64,000 nt of DNA from Megaustenia siamemsis (GCA_032433765.1 JAVIAB010000051.1:146764568-146828567), one strand, 5' to 3'. Counted from the first letter of the stretch, positions 36,498 through 52,344 are shown. Made by a program: numbers and translations. The notes: generated by a model from the sequence alone, not told the origin.

Positions 36498-39400
36498 GCG
36501 TTAGGCATCGTGCAGGGCTTCGCGTTAGACATCAGGGCTTCGTGTTAGACATCGTGCAGGGCTTCGCGTTAGACATCAGGGCTTCGTGTTAGACATCGTG
36601 AAGGGCTTCGCGTTAGATATCAGGGCTTCATGTTAGACATCGTGCAGGGCTTCGCGTTAGACATCGTGCAGGGCTTCACGTTAGACATCGTGCAGGGCTT
36701 CGCGTTAGACATCGTGCAGGGCTTCACGTTAGACATCGTGCAGGGCTTCGCGTTAGACATCAGGGCTTCGTGTTAGACATTATGGTTTCGTGTTAGACAT
36801 CGTGCAGGGCTTCACGTTAGACATCGTGCAGGGCTTCGTGTTAGACATCGTGCAGGGCTTCACGTTAGACATCGTGCAGGGCTTCGTGTTAGACATCGTG
36901 CAGGGCTTCGTGTTAGACATCGTGCAGGGCTTCGTGTTAGACATCGTGCAGGGCTTCGCGTTAGATGTCGTGAAGGGCTTCGCGTTAGATATCAGGGCTT
37001 CATGTTAGACATCGTGCAGGGCTTCACGTTAGACATCGTGCAGGGCTTCGCGTTAGACATCAGGGCTTCGTGTTAGACATTATGGTTTCGTGTTAGACAT
37101 CGTGCAGGGCTTCACGTTAGACATCGTGAAGGTCTTCGCGTTAGACGTCGTGAAGGGCTTCGCGTTAGACATCGTGCAGGGCTTCGCGTTAGACATCATG
37201 AAGGGCTTCGCGTTAGACATCATGGCTTCGTGTTAGACATCAGGGCTTCGTATTAGACATCAGGGCTTCGTGTTAGACATCGTGAAGGGCTTCGCTTTAG
37301 GCATCGTGCAAGGCTTTGCATTAGACATCGTGAAGGGCTTCGCATTAGACATCATGCAGGGCTTCGCGTTAGACATCGTGCAGGGCTTCGCGTTAGACAT
37401 CAGGGCTTCGTGTTAGACATCAGGGCTTCATGTTAGACATTGTGCAGGGCTTCGCGTTAGACATCGTGCAGGGCTTCACGTTAGACATCATGCAGGGCTT
37501 CGCGTTAGACATCAGGGCTTCGTGTTAGACATTATGGTTTCGTGTTAGACATCGTGCAGGGCTTCGCGTTAGACGTCGTGCAGGGCTTCACGTTAGACAT
37601 CAGGGCTTCGTGTTAGACATCATGCAGGGCTTCGCGTTAGAGGTCGTGAAAGGCTTCGCGTTAGACATCGTGAAGGGCTTCGCGTTAGACGTCGTGAAGG
37701 GCTTCGCGTTAGACATCGTGAAGGGCTTCGCGTTAGACGTCGTGAAGGGCTTCGCATTAGACATCATGCAGGGCTTCGCGTTAGACATCGTGCAGGGCTT
37801 CGCGTTAGACATCAGGGCTTCGTGTTAGACATCAGGGCTTCATGTTAGACATTGTGCAGGGCTTCGCGTTAGACATCGTGCAGGGCTTCACGTTAGACAT
37901 CATGCAGGGCTTCGCGTTAGACATCAGGGCTTCGTGTTAGACATTATGGTTTCGTGTTAGACATCGTGCAGGGCTTCGCGTTAGACGTCGTGCAGGGCTT
38001 CACGTTAGACATCAGGGCTTCGTGTTAGACATCATGCAGGGCTTCGCGTTAGAGGTCGTGAAAGGCTTCGCGTTAGACATCGTGAAGGGCTTCGCGTTAG
38101 ACGTCGTGAAGGGCTTCGCGTTAGACATCGTGAAGGGCTTCGCGTTAGACGTCGTGAAGGGCTTCGCGTTAGACATCGTGCAGGGCTTCGCGTTAGACAT
38201 CGTGAAGGGCTTCGCGTTAGACATCATGGCTTCGTGTTAGACATCAGGGCTTCGTATTAGACATCAGGGCTTCGTGTTAGACATCGTGAAGGGCTTCGCT
38301 TTAGGCATCGTGCAGGGCTTTGCATTAGACATCGTGAAGGGCTTCGCGTTAGACATCGTGCAGGGCTTCGCGTTAGACATCAGGGCTTCGTGTTAGACAT
38401 CGTGCAGGGCTTCGTGTTAAACATCAGGGCTTCATGTTAGACATCAGGGCTTCGTGTTAGACATCATGCAGGGCTTCGCGTTAGACATCAGGGCTACGCG
38501 TTAGACATCACGGCTTCATGTTAGACAGCAGGGCTTCGTGTTAGACATCGTGAAGGGCTTCGTGTTAGACATCAGGGCTTCTTGTTAGACATTATGCAGG
38601 GCTTCGCGTTAGACATCACGGCTTTGTGTTAGACATCGTGCAGATCTTCACGTTAGACATGAGGGCTTCGCGTTAGACATCAGGGCTTCGTGTTAGACAT
38701 CGTGCAGCACCTCGCATTAGACATCGTGAAGGGCTTCATGTTAGACATCAGGGTTTCGTGTTAGACATTATGCAGGGCTTCACGTTAGACATCAGGGCTT
38801 CGTGTTAGACATCAGGGCTTCGTGTTAGACGTCGTGCAGGGCTTCGCGTTAGACATCAGGGCTTCGTGTTAGACATCGTTCAGGGCGTCGCGTTAGACAT
38901 CAGGCTTCGTGTTAGACATCGTGCAGGGCTTCACATTAGACATCGTGAAGGGCTACATGTTAGACATCAGGGTTTCATGTTAGACATTGTGCAGGGCTTC
39001 ACGTTAGACATCAGGGCTTCGTGTAGTTAGACGTCGTGCAGGGCTTCGCGTTAGACATCAGGGCTTCGCGTTAGACATCAGGGCTTCGTGTTAGACATTG
39101 TGCAGGGCTTCACGTTAGACATCAGGGCTTTGTGTTATACATCAGGGCTTCGTGTTAGACATCAGGGCTTCACGTTAGACATCAGGGCTTCGTGTTAGAC
39201 ATCGTGCAGGGCTTCTTGTTAGACGTCGTGCAGAGCTTCGCTTTAGACATCGGGGCTTCGTGTTAGACATCGTGAAGGGCTTCGTGTTAGACGTCGTGCA
39301 GGGCTTCGCGTTAGACGTCGTGCAGGGCTTCGCGTTAGACGTCGTGCAGGGCTTCACGTTAGACATCAGGGCTTCGCGTTAGAGGTCGTGAAAGGCTTCG

Positions 39401-40347
39401 CGTTAGACAGCTTGCAGGGCTTCGCGTTAGACGTCGTGAATGGCTTCGCGTTAGACATCGTGAAGGTCTTCAGGTTAGACGTTGTGAAGGGCTTCGCGTT
39501 AGACATCGTGCAGGGCTTCGCGTTAGACGTTGTGAAGGGCTTCACATTAGACATCGTGCAGGGCTTCGCGTTAGACATCAGGGCTTCGTGTTAGACATCG
39601 TGCAGGGCTTCGTGTTAAACATCAGGGCTTCATGTTAGACATCAGGGCTTCGTGTTAGACAACATGCAGGGCTTCGCGTTAGACATCAGGGCTTCGCGTT
39701 AGACATCAGGGCTTCATGTTAGACATCAGGCTTCATGTTAGACATCGTGCAGGCCTTCGTGTTAGACATCAGGGCTTCTTGTTAGACATTGTGCAGGGCT
39801 TCGCGTTAGACATCAGGGCTTCATGTTAGACATCAGGGCTTCATGTTAGACATCGTGCAGGGCTTCGCGTTAGACATCAGGGCTTCATGTTAGACATCAG
39901 GGCTTCATGTTAGACATCGTGCAGGCCTTCGCGTTAGACATCAGGGCTTTGTGTTAGACATCGTGCAGGGCTTCGCGTTAGACATCAGGGCTTCGTGTTA
40001 GACATCGTGAAGGGCTTCATGTTAGACATCAGGGTTTCGTGTTAGACATTGTGCAGGGCTTCATGTTAGACATCAGGGCTTCGCGTTAGACGTCGTGCAG
40101 GGCTTCGTGTTAGACATCGTGCAGGCCTTCGCGTTAGACATCAGGGCTTTGTGTTAGACATCGTGCAGGGCTTCGCGTTAGACATCAGGGCTTCGTGTTA
40201 GACATCGTGAAGGGCTTCATGTTAGACATCAGGGCTTCGTGTTAGACATCGTGAAGGGCTTCATGTTAGACATCAGGGCTTCGTGTTAGACATCAGGGCT
40301 TCGCGTTAGACGTCGTGCAGGGCTTCGTGTTAGACATCGTGCAGGAC
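36498..40347. repeat. 20/24-bp minisatellite, second block, about 3.8 kb
   Basis: Roughly 170 units of the 20-bp ('gggcttcgtgttagacatca') and 24-bp ('gggcttcgcgttagacatcg' plus 'tgca') forms. A unit order of about 410 bp is repeated (compare 37440-37830 with 37850-38240), showing higher-order duplication. Ends at the LINE F junction. Confidence 0.97.
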
Positions 40348-40790
40348 TTGCCGTGTGTTTCACCACCCATCTCTATTCTTTGCGAGATGTTCGATCTTAT
40401 CTAATGAGTTTATGCCTGCCAACTTTGCTTCTCTTATAAGTGTTCTTTTTAAGAGTCTTTTTATCTCTTCATATTTCCCTGTTTCCTGATGTTTCCCACA
40501 GAAGAGCCTATTTTGGAATCGCCTTGTCTCTTCTCAGCACATGTCCGACATGTGTCCATCTTCTTTCTATAATTGTAGATGAGTTCTTTGTTTGCAGGGC
40601 CATTTATCTTATTTCAATATTAGTCTTGAATTCATTCCATTGTACACAGAGTATCTTTCTTAGGCATTTGTCTTCAAAAACGTGTAGTATTTTTCTCAGT
40701 CTATTTTGATGTTTTCCAGCTTTCACACGCATAGGTAAGTGTTGATAATACGTTTGAGTTGAATGTCCTAAGTTTGGTTCTCTTGCTTAG
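40348..40790 (-). mobile_element. LINE family F, 3' copy attached to the array
   Basis: The minus strand encodes 'KAGKHQNRLRKILHVFEDKC', 'LRKILCVQWNEFKTNIEIR', a segment with 'WTHVGHVLRRDKAIPK', then 'KLAGINSLDKIEHLAKNRDG', in several frames. The coding end passes directly into the array, so the array occupies the position of this LINE's 3' tail. Confidence 0.8.
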
Positions 40791-41200
40791 TATTTTTTAT
40801 TTCCATATTTTGTCTGGGTTTTTTTTTTTTAATTCACTGTTGCTTTTGCTATCCTGCGTCTTGTCTCTTTCTTTGATCCACCTTCTTGATATATATTCTA
40901 TCTATCAACCTTTCGAGCCGTGGTCGGCCCATAGGTCATCGACTCAGATACTCTTTCCGTTTCTACATTTTCTTTCTAGCAGTCTCAATCCTTGCAAAGA
41001 TCTTTTATCAAATCTCGACATGTGTCTCTGTTCTGTGCAAGCATCTCGATCTCTTTGAGGGATCCGATTCTAGCTGTTGATCTATATAGCTACCAAGATA
41101 TAAATTTAGTGGTCTACTCTTTCCAATGCCTGACGATTGAGATGTATATTGCCCTCGGGTATTGTTATTTTCCCATTATTTTTGTTTTATTTATTATTTT
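40791..41200 (-). mobile_element. LINE-derived sequence (families F/G), decayed
   Basis: The minus strand shows 'EIEMLAQNRDTCRDLIKDLC' (family G tail, compare 4190-4372) and 'GGSKKETRRRIAKATVN', the conserved block just before the 'YGSE/W' region in LINE RTs. Broken by stops and frameshifts. Confidence 0.6.
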
Positions 41201-43063
41201 GTGTTGACTCAAATAATGGAGAAATTATAATAGTTTTTGTTTTCTGAACATGTAAGATAAGGATTTAGCTGCGGTATATCGTGCCAACTGGAGATATTGC
41301 GGGGGTGGTGGGGGGGGGGGGGGGAGAGAAACAGACACATATAAAAGATACAGCTTGAGAGAATGACATTGTCGAATATGAACAATAAAACTGGTAGCCA
41401 GGACCGGGTGTAGATTTGGTGAGGCCCTAAGCTGTAGCTTAATTAGCCCAGGTGCCTAAATCCAACCAGGCAACTATAGAGACAGAAAGTTATGAAGAGA
41501 CATGATCACTAAACCAGGAAGCACGGTACTTGATGATAAATGCATTTCTCACAATGCGTTTTTAGTTTGAGTTCTGAGCTCGTATTTTCTCCTCACAGCA
41601 GCGACTTTTCATCGAAGTTTCACCTCTCCTATTAGGTTTGTTTCATTTGCCAAGAGCAATTTTCTTTTTCATTTCTTTTTGTATATTAAAATATATTTAA
41701 AAAACATTTACTGGAACTTATCATCTCATCTCATATATAAAATATTTAAAAAACAAGGTAAAAGTATGATACATTAGGCCTTTGAAACTTTGGTTTGCAT
41801 ATATCACTCGAAATGATGTTATATTTAATAAAGGAAATATAATACGGACATTAAGTCATTTATGAGGTTCAGTGAGATTAGTAATAAAACACTGAAGGAA
41901 AACAAATGGTTACAAATAAAATTATTACATTTCATCTTTACGACTTTGTTTTGTGCAAATTGAGTCTATTGCTAGATGCCTACTTCAAAATCTGGGAATT
42001 AACACATGGTAAGGGTTGAAAAACGCGCAGCGGAGAACCGACTAGTTTGATGGTAATCTGTGTACTCACTGTCTTTTTTGTAGATACATTCTTGTCCTTG
42101 TGACAGCTCAGTTCATTTGTGTGTGAGAGAGAGCTACGTTCATTTGTGTGAGAGAGAGAGCTATGTTCATGTGTGTGTGTGAGAGAGAGTTATGTTCATT
42201 TGTGTGTGTGAGCTACGTTCGTGTCTATGTGATAGTTTACGTTCATGTGGAAATAGTCACACTCATATGAGACGCTGTTGATAATGTTTATTAGTCTTTC
42301 TGTAATTCTAAGCCTAACTTCTCACTTCATTCTCACTGATAGCAATATTCCTGACCCTGGCATGTGTGTCCTTTCCTTAGACGGAGGATGATTTGCCATC
42401 TTTTGTTTGAAGCTCTCATAAAACATTGTATCATTAAGAGAATGACATGCATTTTTTTATTGATTATCTACTCTCTCCTCCAAAGTCACTCCTTTAAATT
42501 TCACATTTTAAAATGCTCACACAACTTCAAGGTAAAAATTCTGTTTTCCCTTTTCCTGTCTTCAAATAGCCCAACATAGAAAGCTAGGTTTATCACGGAA
42601 ACACAGTTCCCTTTCAAGCACAGGATTGAAAGTGTATAGTAGCTTTGTCATTCCGGTCAGCATTCAAAAAGCACTGATCACTGCTCACAGTAATTTATTG
42701 TTACTACTCCAATTTTGGCGCCAAAACTAATGAGAAATAATTGTAACAGTAGTTACTGGGTCTGCCATGCATGATTTATAACAACTTCTTTCAATATGTA
42801 TCTCGATACCGTTAAAACTCATAAAATTTAACTGGAACGCGTTCCGGTGCATTTTGGCTGAAAGTGTATATATAGTCCAAGTTCTTTCTGACTTGCGTGG
42901 TGATAGGTCATTCATCAAGTCTAATCTTAAAAGAGGATAAGAAAGAATACTATTCACAGGAGTGCTACCGTTTTACATTTCCGTTTCTTCAAGATAACCT
43001 GCTCATGAGGCAAGCTATATCCGTACAGTGCCACTTCATTAACTTTACACGTTCTCTTCCCAG
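41201..43063. other. End of alpha-tubulin intron 5, mostly unassigned
   Basis: A G-run near 41311-41324 and a short tandem block of 'gtgtgagagagagctacgtt' type at 42118-42260 are the only repeats. Otherwise AT-rich with no gene seen. Confidence 0.5.
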
Positions 43064-43175
43064 ATTCGATGGCGCGCTGAATGTGGATCTGACGGAATTC
43101 CAAACCAACTTGGTGCCATACCCTCGAATTCACTTCCCATTGGTCACTTACGCCCCAGTCATCTCCGCAGAAAAG
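43064..43175 (+). CDS. TUBA: Alpha-tubulin exon 6 (codons 243-280)
   Basis: Encodes '[20 protein letters not shown]' and '[17 protein letters not shown]'. It contains Glu254 ('LTEFQTN'), the alpha-tubulin residue that triggers GTP hydrolysis on the beta subunit of the next dimer, so the catalytic residue is kept. The acceptor is 'ctcttcccag', the donor 'aaaag|gtataa', phase 0. No frame error. Confidence 0.97.
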
Positions 43176-43199
43176 GTATAAATCAACCATGATTGGAAG

Positions 43200-45298
43200 T
43201 TTTTTTTTATGAATGAAAGAATGTAATGCCTCAGTTAACATCAAGTTAAATTTAGATTTACTAAAATCAGACAAGAAGCTGCAAGACAAATATAAATCAC
43301 AATTCAGAACCGGTACAATGTAATAGAGAAGATACAAAGCATTGATGAACAGTGGAAATGCTAAAAGAATCAATGCAACAACATCAAAAGAGTGATGAGT
43401 ACCACCAGTGAGGACAAATTCAAGAAAGAAATGGATGACAGACGACATTTTGCAGCTAATGGATACAAGAAGAAGAAATAAAGAAAATAAAGATGAGTAT
43501 AAGAGATTAAATAAAGAAATTGTAGTAAAATGCAATGAATTAAAAGAAGCATGGCTAAAAGAGAGATGCCAAGAGATTGAAATGCAACAAAAAGGAGATG
43601 CTAAAGCTATATACAAACAAATTGAGGAATTAACAGGAAGGAAAACAATAAAAAAATGGATGTTTAAGATCAAAGGAAGGAGAACTGTTGACTTGTCAAG
43701 AAAACATAAGGGAACGATTGACAGAATACATTAAAGATCTTTATAATGGTGAACGAACGGAAGTAAATATTAAGGATAATGGAGAAGGACCAGAAATACT
43801 CAGAGAAGAAGTGGAAGATGCCTTGCGCAATATGAAAGCAGGCAAAGCTCCTGGACCAGATAATATAACTAAAGAAGAGATTGAAGCCATGGGTGATTTT
43901 GGAATAGTAATAATAACAAAAATATTGAATGATATCTACAACAGTGGATATATACCAGACGGCATGCTCAAATCAATATTCATAGCTCTACCAAAGAAAT
44001 TGGGTGCGATTGAATGCGATGATCATCACACAATAAGCCTTATGAGTCATATGACTAAGATATTGCTAAGAATCATCATGCGAAGAGAGCGAAACAAAAT
44101 CAGTCCAGAAATTAGCGATGAACAGTGTTGTTTTGTTAGAGATAAAGGAACAAGCAATGCCATTTATATCATAAGATCTTTAGTAGAAAGAGCCATAGAG
44201 GTGAAAACAGATCTATATCTATGTTTCATAGATTACACCAAGGCATTCGAAAAAGTAAAGCACCAAGAAATAATCAAATTTTAGAAAGCATAAACGTAGA
44301 CAGCAAAGATCTAAGAATAATAAAGAACATGTACTGGCAACAAACAGCGGCCATAAGAACTGGAAACCAATTGGGAATGTTTCAACAAATAAAACAGGGT
44401 GTTAGACAAGGTTGTGTGCTGTCACCAGATTTGTTTAATATTTATAGTGAGATTATTTAAGATCCATAACGGACATGCCTGGAATAACAATTGGAGGTCA
44501 TAATATAAATAATCTAAGGCATGCTGATGATACAGTCTTAATCGGTGAGAGTGAAAATGAGTTACAACAAATGTTGGACATTATAATAAAAGAAAGCAAA
44601 AATAAAGGACTCAGCCTTAATAGCAAAAAGACAGAAGTAATGGTAACAACAACGAAAAAGACATCACCTCAGTGCAAAATAAAGACAAGTGGAACAATAT
44701 TAAAACAGGTAAATGAATTTAAATATTTGGGACTTTGTTAACCTCAGACGGAAGATGTACAAAAGAGGTCAGATGCAGAATGTAAAAGCAGCTTTCCAAA
44801 AAATGAGGAAGATACTATGCAATCCATTTTTTACAATAGAAACAAGAAAAGAGTTCTTAAATGTTTTGTAGAGCCAGTCTTAACATATGGATGCGAATCA
44901 TGGACAATAGGACAACAGACAAGAAAATCACTGGAGTCTGTAGAAATGTGGCTTTACAGAAGAATGTTGAGAGTACCATGGACAGCTAAGAAGAGTAATG
45001 AAGATGTTCTGAGAAGAGGTCAAAGCAAAAAGAGAGCTAATTTCCAATGTTAGGAAGAAACAATCATCATTTTTTGGCCATGCAATAAGAAGAGAGCAAC
45101 TGGAATATATTGTAACAACTGGAAAAATTGAGGGACGAAGAAATAGATGGAAACAAAGAGAAAAAAATAACAGACAGCTTAAGAGAATGGCTTGGCAGAA
45201 GGTGAACAACAGAAATGATAAATAGCTGCCGAGATCGAAAGCTGTGGGGAGACATGATCACCTACGCCAGTAGGCCCGGTACTTGATGATGATGATGA
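43200..45298 (+). mobile_element. LINE family A, longest copy, with RT core
   Basis: In several frames it encodes the RT: 'GKAPGPDNITKEEIEAMGDF', '[17 protein letters not shown]' (motif A, catalytic Asp), '[20 protein letters not shown]' (motif B), 'LRHADDTVLIGESENE' (motif C with both catalytic Asp), then 'FVEPVLTYGCESWTIGQQTR' and 'MWLYRRMLRVPWTAKKSNED'. It ends in (TGATGA)n at 45298. No apurinic-type endonuclease is present, so it is 5'-truncated, and frameshifts near 43690, 44280, 44460 and 44745 kill it. Confidence 0.92.
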
Positions 45299-45350
45299 TG
45301 AATGCTACAGGAGGTAAACTTAAAAAAAAAGAATGTACTCGAACAATGAC

Positions 45351-45351
<1 letters not shown>

Positions 45352-45388
<37 letters not shown>
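45352..45388. repeat. (AAAG)n microsatellite
   Basis: About nine 'gaaa' units just beyond the LINE A 3' end. Confidence 0.95.
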
Positions 45389-45834
45389 TTGAAAAATTTG
45401 AGAATAACATCAAGCAGACAAGGGGAGATAAGTATTCAACATATCTATTTGGTTTGCCTAAAATAGTGTTCTGTGTAACCCATTTTATATTTATTAAGTG
45501 TCTTTAAGTTTTGTTACAACTGTCTGCATATTAAATATGTTTCACATTTCTTAAAAGTAACGAACGGAACAAATAATTATATTCCTCTTTTCTTCCTCTT
45601 TTGCTTCCACATTTTTCCTCTCAGCGTGAAAGGCAATAATTAGACTAAATTAAGTGCAAATTACTCGCAATCTCGTCACCGTCCACATTTTTTGTTTGCC
45701 AAGCCACCAGCTGACTCCTTTGACGTCAATGCTTGTAGTGTTTTCATTAAACACACTAAAGGAAGGAGGAGACTTCCAAACGAAGGGACAACCAGCCACC
45801 AGATTTTAAAAAACAAAAAACAGAAATACTCTGT

Positions 45835-46440
45835 TTTCTTTCTCTTCTTTCCTCCCACATTTGCCTTTCAATGTTGAGGGGAGATATAATTTGCGGTCGT
45901 TAACTCTTCTGTTATGTTTCCTAGTGTTTATAATATTCCACCAATACATGTTTTTCGTGGTCGACCCTTAGGTTTTGTAATCTCACAATGTTTGTTGAAG
46001 GCTCATTGTGTTCTCTTTTGATCTTTCTGCCTCATCATGTGGCTAAACCATTTTATCTGTTGTTTCTGTATGTACTCTAAGGTTGGAATTATGCTTAGCT
46101 TTTTTCTCAGTTCTACATTTCTGTTCTTGTCTCTCAGACTGTTTCCTGTCATTCTTCTAACGTATTTCATCTCTGTAGAAGTTATTTTTCTTATTGTTCT
46201 TGCATCTAGGGTCCAGGATTGGCATTGGAAGCACAACGTTGGGATGAAGATTGTATTGTATAGTGCTCGTTTTGCCCCCCAGAGTTATTTCCTTGTTGGA
46301 CAATAGTGGTGATAACTGTCCAATGATTTGACAAGCTTTGTTGCATCTTGAATCTATTTCTGCCGTTTGTGAATTGTCGTTTGTCACTAGACTTCCTAGG
46401 TATTGTGTTGTCAATTATTGGAAATCGATGAGAGATGTGA
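45835..46440 (-). mobile_element. LINE family C copy
   Basis: The minus strand encodes 'TTQYLGSLVTNDNSQTAEID', 'CQSWTLDARTIRKITSTEMK', 'YVRRMTGNSLRDKNRNVELR' and 'YIQKQQIKWFSHMMRQKDQK', the region after the RT palm. The 3' end with 'tcaatgttgaggggagatat' lies at the left. Frames are partly intact. Confidence 0.85.
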
Positions 46441-46477
46441 CAAATTTGTTCTTTCTCTCAATGTAAATAAATATAGA

Positions 46478-46800
46478 AGGGTACTGGTTGGTTTCGAGAC
46501 AAGACACCGGTCTCGAGACAGAGAGGTTGTGGTTAAAATTTCGGCTGCACCAGTTGGGATTTTTATTTGAGATTTCTCTCTGCAGCAACCACACCTGGTC
46601 TCAGCAGTGAGGCCCGGCTCGAAATGTCAATTACTAATAGGAAAAAATACGAGTACCTCCGAAGACGGAGTTATCTGCCTGTGCTGCGAGGTCCTGTTCC
46701 CACTGGCTGCCAAGGACAAAATTGTTTACACGAAAAATTCACTTCCTAGCCTCTAGGGACTTCGCCAGAGTTGAAAGCTGGTGAATGTAAAGTAAAAAAT
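46478..46800 (+). mobile_element. SINE-2, copy 2
   Basis: Matches 11779-12125: 'ccggtctcgagacagagagg', 'gggatttttatttgagattt', 'aaatgtcaattactaatagg', and 'ctgtgctgcgaggtcctgtt'. The B-box is degraded ('gtggttaaaatttcgg'). Confidence 0.75.
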
Positions 46801-46833
46801 GCAACAGGATTAGTAGATCACAGCAGATCAAGA

Positions 46834-46883
46834 TATCTCTCTCTCTCACTCTCTCTCTCACTCTCTCTCTCTCTCTCTCTCTG
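46834..46883. repeat. (CT)n microsatellite
   Basis: About 50 bp of 'ctctctctct', with occasional 'cactct'. Confidence 0.95.
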
Positions 46884-47389
46884 TTGGTCTCCCTGGTAAC
46901 AACTGCCTCACAATATAAAAACGAAGTGGGGACCGTTGTGATGTATGTTCGTATAGAAGACATAAAATTGCATTACTTCTAAGAAAGACAAGTCCCAACA
47001 AGCACGCAGAAACCACTACATCAACTTCCTTAGTCTGCGATCGACCCGACCCAACCTCTGACCTTCGATCATTATCATCTTAACTGACGGACGGAAGAAA
47101 GACACACATACACACACACATCTAAAATATCATCTACAATTTATATATATATAAATATAATAAACGAAAGTCTGGTATTTGGTTTTCAAATGATAACAAA
47201 CAAAATGGCCGCAGCAGTCCTGCCAATATAATGCATATCCCTTGTATCCAGAGGCGTAGCTAGGGATTTCAGCTCCCGTGAACAAAGTCAGTGTTCGCGC
47301 GCCCTCCTGCTCCCCATTTCCCGCCTTGTGACAAAGTGTGAGCAATAAAGGGATGGGTCTGTCTAGCTTTCCAGATAACTTTGAGTTTT

Positions 47390-48120
47390 AGAACATGAAA
47401 CCTGCATTTAGAACATGAAAACCTGCATTTAGAACATGGAAACCTGCATTTAGAACATGAAAACCTGCATTTAGAACATGAAAACCTGCATTTAGAACAT
47501 AAAAACCTGCATTTAGAACATGAAAACCTGCATTTAGAACATTAAAACCTGCATCTAGAACATGAAAACCTGCATTTAGAACATGAAAAACTGCATTTAG
47601 AACATGAAAACCTGCGCTTAGAATATGAAAACCTGCATTCAGAACATGAAGACCTGCATTTAGAACATGAAAACCTGCGTTTAGAACATGAAAACTTGCG
47701 TTTAGAACATGAAAACCTGCATTTAGAACATGAAAACCTGCATTTAGAACATGAAGACCTGCATTTAGAACATGAAAACCTGCGTTTAGAACATGAAAAC
47801 CTGCGTTTAGAACATGAAACCTGTGTTTAGAACATGAAAACCTGCATTTAGAACATGAAAACCTGCATTTAGAACAAGAAAACCTGCATTTAGAACATGA
47901 AAAACTGCACTTAGAACAAGAAAACCTGCACTTGGAACAAGAAAACCTGCATTTAGAACAATAAACCTGCATTTAGAACATGAAACCTGCATTTAGAACA
48001 TGAAACCTGCATTTAGAACATGGACACCTGCATTTAGAACACGAAAACCTGCATTTAGAACACGAAAACCTGCATTTAGAACATGAAAACCTGCATTTAG
48101 AACATGAAAACCTGCATTTC
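47390..48120. repeat. 21-bp minisatellite
   Basis: About 34 copies of 'gaacatgaaaacctgcattt' plus one A. Minor variants 'gaagacc', 'gcgttta', 'aacaag'. The minus strand is open for 194 codons only because 21 is a multiple of three. Confidence 0.97.
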
Positions 48121-48274
48121 TTGGCTTATTTATAGGGTTTGAAGAGGTTGAAAAAAAGAGTAAAATAATTAAGGTAACTGATCAAGTTGGCACCTCCACA
48201 AGCTGCGCCCAGGGACAGATTCGCCCCCCCCCCCCCCCGTATCCCACCCAAACTATACCAGTATCATGTGTAAT

Positions 48275-50553
<2,279 letters not shown>

Positions 50554-50651
50554 CTCTAGAACGAAAAGGGTCCTATATGTCAGGCAGAACCTGAGAAGTC
50601 AGGAAAGCTACTGCAGTCGCCGCATCAACTTTCAGGATTTAAGAGTCAACA

Positions 50652-50785
50652 GCTCGGGTCTATCCTGTCATAGCTCGGGTCTATCCTGTCACAGCTCAGG
50701 TCTATCCTGTCAAAGCTCGGGTCTATCCTGTCACAGCTCGGGTCTATCCTGTCACAGCTCTGGTCTATCCTGTCACAGCGGCTTG
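50652..50785. repeat. 21-bp tandem array
   Basis: About six copies of 'agctcgggtctatcctgtca' plus C. Confidence 0.95.
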
Positions 50786-51285
50786 TGACTGATACTTTAG
50801 TTTATTTGTTCATTTATCTCGTTCCAGGAAGATCAATATTACTGTCTCTTCTATTCAACATTCAAAATGATTAGAAGAAGCTGTATCTGAAAATTGTTAA
50901 ACATTTGTGGTTAAAAATGTAATATCCCCCCCCCCCCCCCAACCCCAAGATTCATCAATCCTGTATTATTTAGTTATGAACATTGTTCTAGAGAACTATC
51001 ATTCACAAATGACATTTACTTTGGTTTGGGGATTATGTGTCATGTGTGCCATGTCATTGACTGAAACCACTCCCATCAAATCTCAAATGTAAGAATGAGA
51101 AGCACGTACTTATGGCTTTATTCAGAAATGTTGCAAAATAGCCAAGATTATAATTAAAACCTCACTTTGAGCTGACAACAAACAGCCGTGTGTAGCATTT
51201 AATCATCAACTTCTGCATGCGCTACAAACTTCTGTAAAGTCTCTCAGTCTATTCCACTCAACAATAGCTGGAACTGAACGTTGAT

Positions 51286-51835
51286 GTTTTATGACAAGTT
51301 ACGAACGTAGTGAGAGAGATTGAAGCGAGAATTCAAAGTGCTAACAAAGTTACAGACCAATGTCGCCAATTTTAAAGCTGCTATCTCAATGGAAACAAAG
51401 AAGAACTTGAACTCTTTATTCCAACTCTTTGCTATCAATTTCAAACATGGACTCTGACTAAAGATCAAGAAAGAAAACTGACAACATGTGAGATGAGATG
51501 CCTCAGAAAAGCTGTGAACAAAACATGAGATCATGTAAAGAACGACGAAATAAGAAACACCAGTGTAATTGTACCAGTCATCGAATACATATACAATGAT
51601 TAAAGTGGTTGGAATATTTCATTCGCATGAATCCCTCAGCACAAGCGTCAAGAGCTTGTAACAACAAAATGGAACAACCAAGATATGGAGGTAGACCAAA
51701 AATAAGATGGATTGGGAGAGTTGACGACATAATAAAACAATACAATATCACTATGTGCCAAGCCACATAAAGTGCCCTTGATAGAAAACACATCATTGAC
51801 TTCACCTGCGACACCTACCGGCAGAAAACAGAACA
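51286..51835 (+). mobile_element. LINE family E, C-terminal fragment
   Basis: Encodes 'RCLRKAVNKT', 'IEYIYNDLKWLEYFIRMNP' and 'YGGRPKIRWIGRVDDIIKQY', then 'SALDRKHIIDF', the usual 'GRP..RW' end of LINE RT proteins. Several frameshifts. It is only distantly like families A-D. Confidence 0.75.
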
Positions 51836-52344
51836 AGAACATATAACATATAACATGTACATTCACATTATATCTGCGAACTAGACATTATTCTCGACGC
51901 TGCTTGCACCAAAGAAGAATCTCATACATTACTAGACATATTTAACGCTGTGTCGCAATTCAAAGCATCGCTGAGGTAGTTTACACATTTTGACCCGACA
52001 CATTCGACTTTCTCACTGGATATCTTTGGAACCAGGTTTACTTCCCTTTTCCTTACCTCCTCATCTGGCCAGACTGAGTAGCCACTTTCTGGTACCACAA
52101 CATGCAAGCGGTATTAAGTCTTGGTCAGCTCTTATTCGCCGACGCTGTGTGTAGTTTTTTTTTTTAAACACATCACATTTGGTGTTCTCTTTAGTGGTGG
52201 CTGTTACTGATGTAGAAGACCTAGTATTGCAGTACCTCTGTTCTGGATGAGTAGTTTCCCCCTCATAGCCTGGGATAGACGAACTCCAGCTTCTTCAGTA
52301 AGAGCCGGGAATGTCAAGAAAGCCATTACGATCATCCACATCAC

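Noticed and set aside
43200..45298. An active LINE A
   Set aside because: RT motifs A-C are present but split among frames by at least four frameshifts, and the 5' endonuclease part is missing.
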